10,994 nucleotides of DNA from an uncultured Lachnospiraceae bacterium (GTDB taxonomy: Bacteria > Bacillota_A > Clostridia > Lachnospirales > Lachnospiraceae): contig CAMOZF010000032.1 in the NCBI GenBank assembly GCA_946630765.1, positions 1 to 10,994 of the forward strand, written 5' to 3'. Numbering within the stretch: position 1 is the stretch's first letter; every line of letters starts with the position of its first letter. The translations under genes were made by a program, and so were the position numbers. The notes under the pieces are model-generated. The model did no database searches. It had not been told where the DNA came from and worked only from the letters and a program-made list of their open reading frames with translations. Of this stretch, positions 1 through 6,639 are shown one piece after another.

Positions 1-30
1 TTCGTCGTCGACAATCAGAAGGTTGGTCAT
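1..30 (-). CDS. Response regulator, N-terminal fragment (probable YesN/AraC type)
   Basis: Only the first ten codons are inside the window; read leftward they give MTNLLIVDDE. A short hydrophobic strand followed by a D-D-E acidic patch is the standard opening of a CheY-like receiver domain, where these acidic residues help bind the magnesium at the phosphorylation site. The ATG overlaps the TGA of the upstream kinase gene in an ATGA arrangement, which implies translational coupling. An AAAGGA-like ribosome binding site lies in the last codons of the kinase. Partners of YesM-type kinases are usually YesN-type regulators with an AraC-family DNA-binding domain, so that is the likely full product. 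The DNA-binding half is outside the window, so this part is inferred from the pairing. Confidence 0.85.
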   Translation of the reverse strand, partial: MTNLLIVDDE

Positions 31-1706
31 GAGGCGATCCTTTCATAGGGCATGTTGATTTCGATAACTGCACCGCCGTCTTCATCATAATTGTAGAAGC
101 GGAACGCGGCGTCCGGGAAAATATGTTTCAGGCGGATGACGACATTGCTGATTCCGATGTGCGTGGAATCCGACCAGGTTTCGGGATCCAGGCCCCGAAG
201 GTAGTTCAGGGCTTCTTCGGTGAAGCCGCTTCCGGTATCGCGGATCGATACGAGGAGTCGGTCATTTTCTTCCCGGATATCAATAAAGATTTTCAGAAGA
301 TGTCCCATCCGCACCTCATGCTTGATGGTATTCTCCACGAAATTCAGGAGCATCAGCGGAACGACCATCGCATCCTGTATCGCGGCGGGACAGGAAATCT
401 TTGCAGACAGCGCGCCCGGATAGCGGATGTCAGAGATCTTCAGGTAGTTGCAGACAAAGTCGATTTCGTCCGAGAGGCGGACGGTCTGGCCGGAGCTCAG
501 GGTGTAGCGGAGGTGCGAGGAGAGGTCGGAAAGCATCTCGCGCGCAAGATCCGCATGTCCGGAGTCAGTGAGCTGATAGGCGGTATTCAGGCAGTTGATC
601 ATGAAATGCGGCGTGATCTGCTGCTTGACAAACTGCAGCTCCAGGTTCTGGGTCTGCAGCCGGCGCTCGTAAATGTCGATCTTGAGGTCGCGGATTTCCG
701 AGACGGTATCGTTGAAGGCCTGGGAAACCTCCGTGAATTCGGCGGGGAAGTTCCGCGACTGGACATAGGCATCGAGGTTTCCGGAACGAAGGTCGTTGAT
801 GCCGCGCGTCATTTCGCTGAGCGGGCGGATGACGCTGGCCTCCAGGAACAGAAACAGCAGCACGACGGTCAGAAGAAGCGCAACTGCGATAATAATGATA
901 ATACTCGAAAAGGAACGGCTCTCCGTGGAGATTTCATTATAAGGAATAATCTGCGCCAGGGACTGGTTCGAATGCTGCAGCGGAACATAGACGATAAAGG
1001 ACTTCTCGCTGCTGACGTCCTCGATCTTGTAGCCGGGCTCCTGATCGTTTTCGACCGGCTTCAGCTGCTCGGGATCCGTGCCCTGGCCGATCAGCAGGCC
1101 GTCGTCCCGAAGGAGCATCAGCCGCGTGCTGCCGCCGACATTCAAAAAGTCGGAAAGCCGCACAATCGCGCCGATCGAAATCCCCTGAATCTTTACGGCG
1201 TGCAGGATATAGTGACTGCCCGCATAGTCTGCCGTTGTCCAGGCATCATAGGCCGCGCCGGAAGAAAGGTTCTCCATCAGGAGCGATTTGGCCGTCGTGT
1301 TACTGATGCCGGAGGTGGAGATCAGGTAATAGTCTTCATTTGGGATATAACAGAAAAGGGCGGACACGGAGTTAGTCGCGAGCGCCGTCGTAAAGCTCTG
1401 CTGCAGACGGTAGACGGCCGTATGCCAGCGCGTCGTGTCAAAATCGGCCGTCCGAAGAACCGTAAGATCGCTGTCGTTGAAGCTGACAGAGAACATCCAG
1501 CTGTCCAGACGGGAAAGCTCGTTGTCCAGCAGGTTCGCGTAGCGGCTGACGGAATCCCGGGTGTTGTGATAGATCCGGTCCTTCAGAAGGCGGGTTGACG
1601 AGATATTATTGAAGATGATGATCATGGAAAAGACCAGCATCAGCGCAAGGATCAGCGCATAGATATAGATACGGATGGATTTTGTTTTTCTGAGGGCGCG
1701 CTTCAT
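27..1706 (-). CDS. YesM-type sensor histidine kinase (559 aa)
   Basis: This is a membrane sensor kinase that would phosphorylate the response regulator encoded just after it. One transmembrane helix spans about residues 13-32. An extracellular sensing region of about 235 residues follows, then a second helix at about 268-292. A HAMP linker with coiled-coil character covers roughly 293-355. The His_kinase domain has QQITPHFMINCLN, with phospho-acceptor His367. The ATPase domain has an N-box (FVENTIKH, Asn459), a G1 box (DTGSGF, 490-495) and a G2-like HIGISNVVIRL. The usual family motif is close to QINPHFLYNTLN, so this copy differs slightly but keeps the key residues. A GGAGG ribosome binding site precedes the ATG. 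It is divergent from the importer operon, the common arrangement for kinases that control sugar-importer genes. The ligand cannot be read from the sequence. Confidence 0.95.
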   Translation of the reverse strand: MKRALRKTKSIRIYIYALILALMLVFSMIIIFNNISSTRLLKDRIYHNTRDSVSRYANLLDNELSRLDSWMFSVSFNDSDLTVLRTADFDTTRWHTAVYRLQQSFTTALATNSVSALFCYIPNEDYYLISTSGISNTTAKSLLMENLSSGAAYDAWTTADYAGSHYILHAVKIQGISIGAIVRLSDFLNVGGSTRLMLLRDDGLLIGQGTDPEQLKPVENDQEPGYKIEDVSSEKSFIVYVPLQHSNQSLAQIIPYNEISTESRSFSSIIIIIAVALLLTVVLLFLFLEASVIRPLSEMTRGINDLRSGNLDAYVQSRNFPAEFTEVSQAFNDTVSEIRDLKIDIYERRLQTQNLELQFVKQQITPHFMINCLNTAYQLTDSGHADLAREMLSDLSSHLRYTLSSGQTVRLSDEIDFVCNYLKISDIRYPGALSAKISCPAAIQDAMVVPLMLLNFVENTIKHEVRMGHLLKIFIDIREENDRLLVSIRDTGSGFTEEALNYLRGLDPETWSDSTHIGISNVVIRLKHIFPDAAFRFYNYDEDGGAVIEINMPYERIAS

Positions 1707-1756
1707 GGAAACCTCCGAAGTAAAGACAGCAGTTTGAGCGGGGGTAATGTAAATTC

Positions 1757-1785
1757 ATCATAATGGATATTTTAGGAAAAATCAA
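1757..1785 (-). promoter_or_regulatory. Promoter for the sensor kinase/regulator operon
   Basis: Read on the minus strand, TTGATT (1780-1785) and TATGAT (1757-1762) are separated by exactly 17 bp. These match the sigma-A consensus at four of six and five of six positions. Transcription would begin near 1750, leaving a leader of about 45 nt before the kinase ATG at 1706 and its GGAGG site. This is assigned from consensus and spacing only. Confidence 0.65.
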
Positions 1786-1797
1786 GACCGACTCATC

Positions 1798-1828
1798 TCG
1801 GAATTGTGGTAAAGTGCATCCGAATTGT
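1798..1828 (+). promoter_or_regulatory. Candidate operator: direct repeat with 21-bp period
   Basis: TCGGAATTGT (1798-1807) and TCCGAATTGT (1819-1828) are identical at nine of ten positions and are offset by 21 bp, about two helical turns, so both copies would face the same side of the DNA. AraC-family regulators commonly bind direct repeats with this geometry next to the -35 region. The pair sits between the two divergent promoters, just upstream of the weak -35 region of the rightward promoter. Binding by the response regulator encoded here is an inference. Confidence 0.45.
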
Positions 1829-1830
1829 TA

Positions 1831-1859
1831 TTTATGAACTTCCTGTGAACACTTATAAT
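1831..1859 (+). promoter_or_regulatory. Promoter for the importer/enzyme operon
   Basis: A perfect TATAAT -10 box lies at 1854-1859. Seventeen bases upstream is only TTTATG (1831-1836), a poor -35, as expected for a promoter needing an activator. Transcription would start near 1866, about 28 nt before the chosen start codon at 1894. The -10 box overlaps an in-frame ATG at 1858, so that upstream ATG would not be in the message. Confidence 0.65.
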
Positions 1860-1893
1860 GAACGCACAAAGTTTACAGAAGGAGAGTGTGGCT

Positions 1894-2850
1894 ATGAGTA
1901 AATCTGCTGCAACTGTCGTACCGGAACAGGGCCGCGGCAAGAAGCTGCTGAAGAGGATCAAAAGGTTCCTTCCGATCTATTTCTTCATGCTTCCCGGACT
2001 GGCGTACCTGTTCATCAATAACTATATGCCGATGCCCGGCATCATCATGGCGTTCAAGAAGTACAATGCGAAGCTCGGTATTTACAAGAGCCCCTGGGTC
2101 GGCTTCTCGAACTTCAAATACCTCTTCGCGACGCAGGACGCCTTCATTATCACGAGAAATACTATTCTCTACAACGTGGCGTTCATCATCGTGAATACTG
2201 TGCTTGCAATTACCGTTGCGATCGTCCTTTCCGAACTGAACGGAAAGATCAAGAAGTTCTACCAGAGCGCAATCCTGCTGCCGAACCTGATCAGCTCGGT
2301 TATCATCGGATATCTGGTATTCGCTTTCCTGAGTGTCGAAAACGGATTTGTCAACAACCAGATCATCAAGCGCCTCGGCGGCGAAGGAATCCTGTGGTAT
2401 TCCGAGCCGAAGTACTGGCCGTTCATCCTCGTGTTCGTGTCTGCCTGGAAGACGGTCGGTTACAACTGTATCGTCTACCTGTCCACCCTTCTTGGCTTCG
2501 ACCGCTCCTTCTACGAGGCGGCATCGATCGACGGCGCGACAAAGTGGCAGCAGATCACAAAGATCACGCTTCCTCTTTTACGTCCCACGATCATCATGCT
2601 GACGATGATGGCGATCGGCCGGATTTTCTTCTCGGATTTCGGTCTCTTCTATCAGGTGCCGATGAACCAGGGCCCGCTGTTCCCGACCACCAACACGATC
2701 GATACCTACGTGTACCGCGCGCTGCTGCAGCTTGGTGATACCGCGAAGTCTTCCGCAGCCGGCATGTACCAGTCGATCGTCGGTTTCATCCTCGTGCTCG
2801 GCGCGAACCTTCTGGTCCGCAAGATCGATCCGGACAGTGCGTTATTCTAA
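1894..2850 (+). CDS. ABC sugar importer permease, LplB/YteP type (318 aa)
   Basis: This is an inner-membrane subunit of a carbohydrate ABC importer (CUT1-like, LplB group). A basic N-terminal tail precedes about six hydrophobic helices, near residues 26-44, 90-112, 124-146, 176-198, 232-250 and 290-307. The cytoplasmic coupling loop is clear: EAASIDGATKW begins at Glu208 and continues to LPLLRP, the EAA signature that docks on the ATPase. The open frame extends to an ATG at 1858, but that codon lies inside the -10 box. AGAAGGAGA at about 1877-1885 is well placed for the ATG at 1894, which gives the product MSKSAATVV. The partner permease follows after 12 bp. No ATPase gene is nearby; importers of this group usually borrow a shared MsmK-like ATPase. 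The substrate is unknown; the group often carries oligosaccharides. Confidence 0.93.
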   Translation: MSKSAATVVPEQGRGKKLLKRIKRFLPIYFFMLPGLAYLFINNYMPMPGIIMAFKKYNAKLGIYKSPWVGFSNFKYLFATQDAFIITRNTILYNVAFIIVNTVLAITVAIVLSELNGKIKKFYQSAILLPNLISSVIIGYLVFAFLSVENGFVNNQIIKRLGGEGILWYSEPKYWPFILVFVSAWKTVGYNCIVYLSTLLGFDRSFYEAASIDGATKWQQITKITLPLLRPTIIMLTMMAIGRIFFSDFGLFYQVPMNQGPLFPTTNTIDTYVYRALLQLGDTAKSSAAGMYQSIVGFILVLGANLLVRKIDPDSALF

Positions 2851-2862
2851 GGAGGTGCGGCT

Positions 2863-3762
2863 ATGAGAACAAAAGAACAGAAAATTTTCGATGTGATCGG
2901 CCATATTTTCATGGCGATCCTGACGATTCTCGCGATTGTCCCGATGCTTCTGATGCTGATTTCTTCTCTGACGTCGGAGGCTGCGATTGTGAAGGACGGC
3001 TACAATTTCTTCCCGAAGCAGTGGAGCATTTACGCCTACAAATGGGTGCTCACGTCAAACGGTTCGACCATCATCCGGGCCTACGGCATGTCCTTCCTCG
3101 TGACGATTATCGGAACGGTCAGTTCGCTGATCATCACGACGCTATTGGCCTACGGCCTCAGCAAGAAAGGCCTTCCCGGCCGCGGCATTCTGACCTTCCT
3201 CGTATTCTTTACGATGCTGTTCAATGCCGGTCTTGTACCGACCTACATCAACTACACGCAGAACTTCCACATTAAGGATACCTTCTTCGCGCTGATTATT
3301 CCGAGCCTGATGATGAGTGCCTTCAATGTGCTTCTGATGAAAAGCTACTTCACCTCCGCGGTGCCGGATGAGATCCTCGAGGCCGCCTACATCGACGGCG
3401 CGAATGAATTCCGGACGATGATTCAGGTTGCGATCCCGCTCAGTAAGCCGATTATTGCGACCATCGCGATGTTCGTCGGCATTGCCTACTGGAACGACTG
3501 GAACAACGGCTTCATTTATCTGAATAAACGCGTGGATCTTTACACGATCCAGAACCTTCTGAACCGTCTGATGCAGAGTATCACGATGCTCACGCAGAAT
3601 GCTTCCCAGCTCGGAAACGTCCAGGAGGGTCTCGCGGAAATCCCAGCCGTTACGGTTCGTATGGCGATGGCAACCCTCGGCATCCTGCCGATCGTTATCG
3701 TATATCCCTTTATCCAGAACAACTTCGTCAAGGGCATTACCCTTGGCGGCGTGAAAGGCTGA
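2863..3762 (+). CDS. ABC sugar importer permease, YtcP/LplC type (299 aa)
   Basis: This is the second permease, forming a heterodimer with the product of the preceding gene. Hydrophobic helices lie near residues 13-35, 75-98, 108-127, 138-158, 196-212 and 265-287. The EAA loop begins EAAYIDGANEF at Glu173 and ends IPLSKP. Other hallmarks of the YtcP/LplC group are FNAGLVPTYI at about 120-129, WNDWNNGF at about 210-217 and the C-terminal FVKGITLGGVKG. GGAGG at 2851-2855 precedes the ATG by 7 bp. The gene that follows in many such operons encodes the extracellular solute-binding lipoprotein; here a hydrolase follows instead, after a 106-bp gap containing a hairpin. Confidence 0.93.
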   Translation: MRTKEQKIFDVIGHIFMAILTILAIVPMLLMLISSLTSEAAIVKDGYNFFPKQWSIYAYKWVLTSNGSTIIRAYGMSFLVTIIGTVSSLIITTLLAYGLSKKGLPGRGILTFLVFFTMLFNAGLVPTYINYTQNFHIKDTFFALIIPSLMMSAFNVLLMKSYFTSAVPDEILEAAYIDGANEFRTMIQVAIPLSKPIIATIAMFVGIAYWNDWNNGFIYLNKRVDLYTIQNLLNRLMQSITMLTQNASQLGNVQEGLAEIPAVTVRMAMATLGILPIVIVYPFIQNNFVKGITLGGVKG

Positions 3763-3772
3763 TTTCTTTTCA

Positions 3773-3806
3773 ACTGCCCGTTGTAAAAATATTTGCAGCG
3801 GGCAGT
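3773..3806 (+). repeat. Intercistronic hairpin, 15-bp stem, AATA loop
   Basis: The arms 3773-3787 and 3792-3806 pair over 15 positions with two G-U wobbles around a 4-base loop; the strongest part is CTGCCCG/CGGGCAG. It starts 11 bp after the permease stop. No run of T follows on either strand, so it is not a standard intrinsic terminator. It could be an RNA stability or processing element, or a partial attenuator that sets different levels for importer and enzymes. The 62 bp from 3807 to 3868 hold the ribosome binding site of the next gene and nothing else I can identify. Confidence 0.75.
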
Positions 3807-3868
3807 AAGTTTACAGGAGCGGTTGGGTCAAGAAAAAGATATTTATTTTGAGGAAAGGAATAATAATT

Positions 3869-5149
3869 ATGGCAAGAGCATACCTGACGGAAGTCCGCGT
3901 GACGGATTTCGGACCCTATGTAACCAAAATCATTCTGCCGCTGGACGGCAGCGTGAAGGACGGCGCGATTGACAAAGACACCTTTTCGGTCTATGTGCGG
4001 CGCCTGGATAAATACGGAAAGCAGCTTATGGTGCAGAAGTTCCGTTCCTTCGATCCGAATGTCCCGAAGGATATGGTCGAGAGCCGCGGTTTCCTGACGG
4101 TAAGGGCTGCGTATCCGTCGGACCTTGAAGGAAACCGCTGCGAGGAAGCGGATATCGTAACGCTCGAGATCAAGCACGGACCCGGCATCTGGCTCAGCTC
4201 GGAGCTCGGGCAGGACGGCCCCTTCAACACCTTTATCAACTCGCAGCATACGATCACGCAGGTGAAGCCTTTCCAGGATGAAAAGGACATCGTGACCGGT
4301 CTGGTTTTTGACAATAAGATCAAAACCTGGATACCCGATCTGTATGGATGGGTGAACAGCGTTTCTTCCTACGCGCAGTGCCCGCTCCGCTACGGCTATT
4401 TTGTGCCGCAGGGAAAGGGGGAGAAGAAGCCGCTCATCATCTGGCTGCACGGCGCCGGAGAGGGCGGAAAGGATACGACCGCGGCCTATGCCGGAAACAA
4501 GGTGGTCGCGCTTTCTGCGCCGGAGGTGCAGCGCTTCTTCGGAGAAGGCGGCGCCTATGTCCTTGCGCCCCAGACCGAAACATTCTGGATGGATTCCGGA
4601 ACGGGCGGCATCGAGGCGAACGGGAAGACGATCTATGGCCCGGCGCTGAAGGCCTGCATCGACGAGTTTATTGAAAACAATCACTCGATCGATACGGACC
4701 GGATCTTCATCGGCGGAGACAGTAACGGCGGCTTTATGACCGTGCGCATGATCCTCGACTATCCGGACTTTTTCGCGGCGGCATTCCCGGTCTGCGAGGC
4801 GCTTCCGGACAAGTGCATTTCCGATGAGGAGCTTGCGAAGATCAGGGATCTGCCCATTTGGTTCACGGCGGCGAAGACCGATACACTTGTTCCTCCGGCG
4901 GAATACGCGGAGCCGACCTACAAGCGCCTTCTCGCGCTCGGAAACAGGGATGCACATTTCAGCTACTGGGACAAGATCGAGGACCTTCACGGACTCGCGG
5001 ATCCGGTGGACGGAAAGCCCTATGAATATTTCGGACATTTCTCCTGGATTCCGCTCTTCAACAACGACTGCGATTTCGACTATGACGGATCGAAGGTGAT
5101 CTGTAACGGCAAGGAAGTCTCATGCCTGGAGTGGCTGGGAATGCACTGA
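3869..5149 (+). CDS. Alpha/beta-hydrolase esterase with N-terminal Ig-like domain (426 aa)
   Basis: The C-terminal half is a serine hydrolase of the predicted-peptidase/polysaccharide-esterase group (COG4099-like). WLHGAGEGG around His194 is the oxyanion-hole region. The nucleophile elbow is GGDSNGGF with Ser285. Asp338 in AAKTDTLVP and His390 in FGHFSW complete the likely triad. Residues 1 to about 160 look like the beta-rich N-terminal domain found in such esterases. No signal peptide is present, so the enzyme is probably cytoplasmic and acts on imported material, perhaps removing acetyl or aromatic acyl groups; the exact ester is not determinable. A frame-open TTG at 3848 lies upstream, but AGGAAAGGAA at 3851-3860 fits the ATG at 3869. 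It opens the enzyme half of the operon. Confidence 0.85.
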   Translation: MARAYLTEVRVTDFGPYVTKIILPLDGSVKDGAIDKDTFSVYVRRLDKYGKQLMVQKFRSFDPNVPKDMVESRGFLTVRAAYPSDLEGNRCEEADIVTLEIKHGPGIWLSSELGQDGPFNTFINSQHTITQVKPFQDEKDIVTGLVFDNKIKTWIPDLYGWVNSVSSYAQCPLRYGYFVPQGKGEKKPLIIWLHGAGEGGKDTTAAYAGNKVVALSAPEVQRFFGEGGAYVLAPQTETFWMDSGTGGIEANGKTIYGPALKACIDEFIENNHSIDTDRIFIGGDSNGGFMTVRMILDYPDFFAAAFPVCEALPDKCISDEELAKIRDLPIWFTAAKTDTLVPPAEYAEPTYKRLLALGNRDAHFSYWDKIEDLHGLADPVDGKPYEYFGHFSWIPLFNNDCDFDYDGSKVICNGKEVSCLEWLGMH

Positions 5150-5162
5150 GGGAGGCCATAAG

Positions 5163-6623
5163 ATGATTCAGAAAATGCAGCGCATTCCGGTAACGGAAGA
5201 CTCTCATCCGTTTATAACGGCCGTGAAGGCCTGTAACTTATCCGCGCACGGCTATGTGGAGGAGGAATTTTTCCAGACCGGTTCGGCGAATATCTATGAC
5301 GAGGACGAGAACGGAAAGCTGTCCGTGACGATTCCGGACTGTCCCTATACGACGCGCCTCATCCTGCGGCGGCCTGAGACGCCCGAAAAATTCAGCGGAA
5401 ATGTGATCATTGAAGTGCTGAATTCGTCGGCCAATTATGATATCGACCGCGACTGGATGCTGCTGTGGCGGAAGATTGTCCGGGACGGAGATATCTACAT
5501 TGGCATCACTTCCAAAGGACATGCGGTCGACGCGCTGAAGCGCTTCGATCCGGCGCGCTACGCCGCGATCAACTGGGCAAATCCGACGCCCGAAAGAAAA
5601 GGCCCGGACGGCCCGACCTTTGATTTCATGCAGCAGTACGAGCTGGGGCTTTTCTGGGACATGATCGTGGATCTCGCGAAGGAGCTCCGGAAAGACGACA
5701 GTGATCTGAACCCTTTAAAGGGCTTCGGAAAGAACTGGCTCTTCCTCGCTGGCTGGTCGCAGTCCGGCTCGTATCTGGCGCGGATTATCCATTCCTTTTC
5801 GTACCTTCCGGAAAACTGCACAGACGGTCCGCTGTTCGACGGCTACTATAATACAGGCTCCGGCGCGGGCGACAAACCGCTGAATTCCTACGCCGGAACG
5901 CAGCGGATCAATTTCGGCGGGATGCCTTCGGGAAAGCAGATCATAGTGACGAAGGAGCCGTATATCGCGGTCAATACCGAGTCCGAGAACCGGAACTTCG
6001 GCTACTGGGCGGACGACGCGGACGAGCCGAACCACAAGTTCCGCAGCTGGCAGATTCCCTGCTCCTCGCATGATTCCAAATACACGCTTCTCGACTATTA
6101 TCAGCCGATGATGGACGATATGGTGAAGGCCGATACGATCCAGACCTGGGAGGGCATGCCGGAAAACGGCGGCCCGCTGGATGCGCCCTATGAACCGATC
6201 TTTGCGGCGGCCCTAAAGGCGCTCATTGACTGGGCGCGGCTTGGCATTCCGGCGCCGCACGCGCCGCGCATCAGAACCGAAATGACCTTCGAGCCGACGG
6301 ATCTGACCGGTGCGCTTGTCGCGAACCGGAAGGACATCTTCGGAAACGCACTCGGCGGCATCCGTTATCCGGTGTCCGACTGCCCGACCGCTTCCTATCA
6401 GTCCTATACGGTACGCGAAGACGGCTCGGTGCAGATGATGTTCGGCACGGCGAAGCCCTTCGACAAAGCGCTTCTGAAGGCGTTGTACGGCGATTCTGAA
6501 CACTACCGCGCGCTCGTGGAGAAATCCGCAGACCGCGCGATTGCAAAAGGCTTCGTGCTTCCCGAGGACCGGGAATATCTTGTGGAAACGGTGACGGAGA
6601 TCGCGAAGGCGCGCGGCCTGTAA
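5163..6623 (+). CDS. Alpha/beta hydrolase domain protein, second esterase (486 aa)
   Basis: This resembles the large 'alpha/beta hydrolase domain' family (PF20091-like). Evidence includes an N-terminal beta-rich part with GNVIIEVLNSSANYD at about 79-93, a region ITSKGHAVDALKRFDP at about 115-130, and the nucleophile motif GWSQSGSYLAR, where Ser199 is the likely nucleophile. Relatives have GxSQSGRFLR here. His303 in PCSSHDS is a candidate catalytic histidine, and Glu273 or Glu275 in VNTESE a candidate acid. The length of 486 residues fits the family. There is no signal peptide. GGGAGG lies about 8 bp before the ATG, 13 bp after the previous stop, so it is translated from the same message. Family functions are poorly known and include esterase or lactonase-like roles. 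Pairing it with a second, unrelated esterase suggests two different ester linkages in the substrate. Confidence 0.8.
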   Translation: MIQKMQRIPVTEDSHPFITAVKACNLSAHGYVEEEFFQTGSANIYDEDENGKLSVTIPDCPYTTRLILRRPETPEKFSGNVIIEVLNSSANYDIDRDWMLLWRKIVRDGDIYIGITSKGHAVDALKRFDPARYAAINWANPTPERKGPDGPTFDFMQQYELGLFWDMIVDLAKELRKDDSDLNPLKGFGKNWLFLAGWSQSGSYLARIIHSFSYLPENCTDGPLFDGYYNTGSGAGDKPLNSYAGTQRINFGGMPSGKQIIVTKEPYIAVNTESENRNFGYWADDADEPNHKFRSWQIPCSSHDSKYTLLDYYQPMMDDMVKADTIQTWEGMPENGGPLDAPYEPIFAAALKALIDWARLGIPAPHAPRIRTEMTFEPTDLTGALVANRKDIFGNALGGIRYPVSDCPTASYQSYTVREDGSVQMMFGTAKPFDKALLKALYGDSEHYRALVEKSADRAIAKGFVLPEDREYLVETVTEIAKARGL

Positions 6624-6639
6624 GAAAGGAGAATTTACG

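Noticed and set aside
123..1598. Plus-strand open frame of 491 codons opposite the histidine kinase
   Set aside because: It lies entirely inside the kinase gene, whose motifs are unambiguous. The opposite reading shows no family resemblance and no good ribosome binding site.
1741..1866. Catabolite-repression (cre) site in the divergent control region
   Set aside because: No stretch close to the TGWAANCGNTNWCA-type consensus was found there by eye.
3767..3795. Possible internal promoter TTTTCA-17-TATTTG before the first esterase
   Set aside because: Spacing is right, but the -35 matches four of six and the -10 only three of six positions, and both overlap the hairpin; too weak to annotate.
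3823..3970. Small frame from TTG 3823 after a GGAG-like site
   Set aside because: It uses a TTG start, runs out of frame into the esterase gene and stops early with no recognisable sequence.
3770..5038. Minus-strand open frame of 422 codons opposite the first esterase
   Set aside because: It would run antisense across the hairpin and the esterase gene, has no domain signature, and is explained by codon bias.
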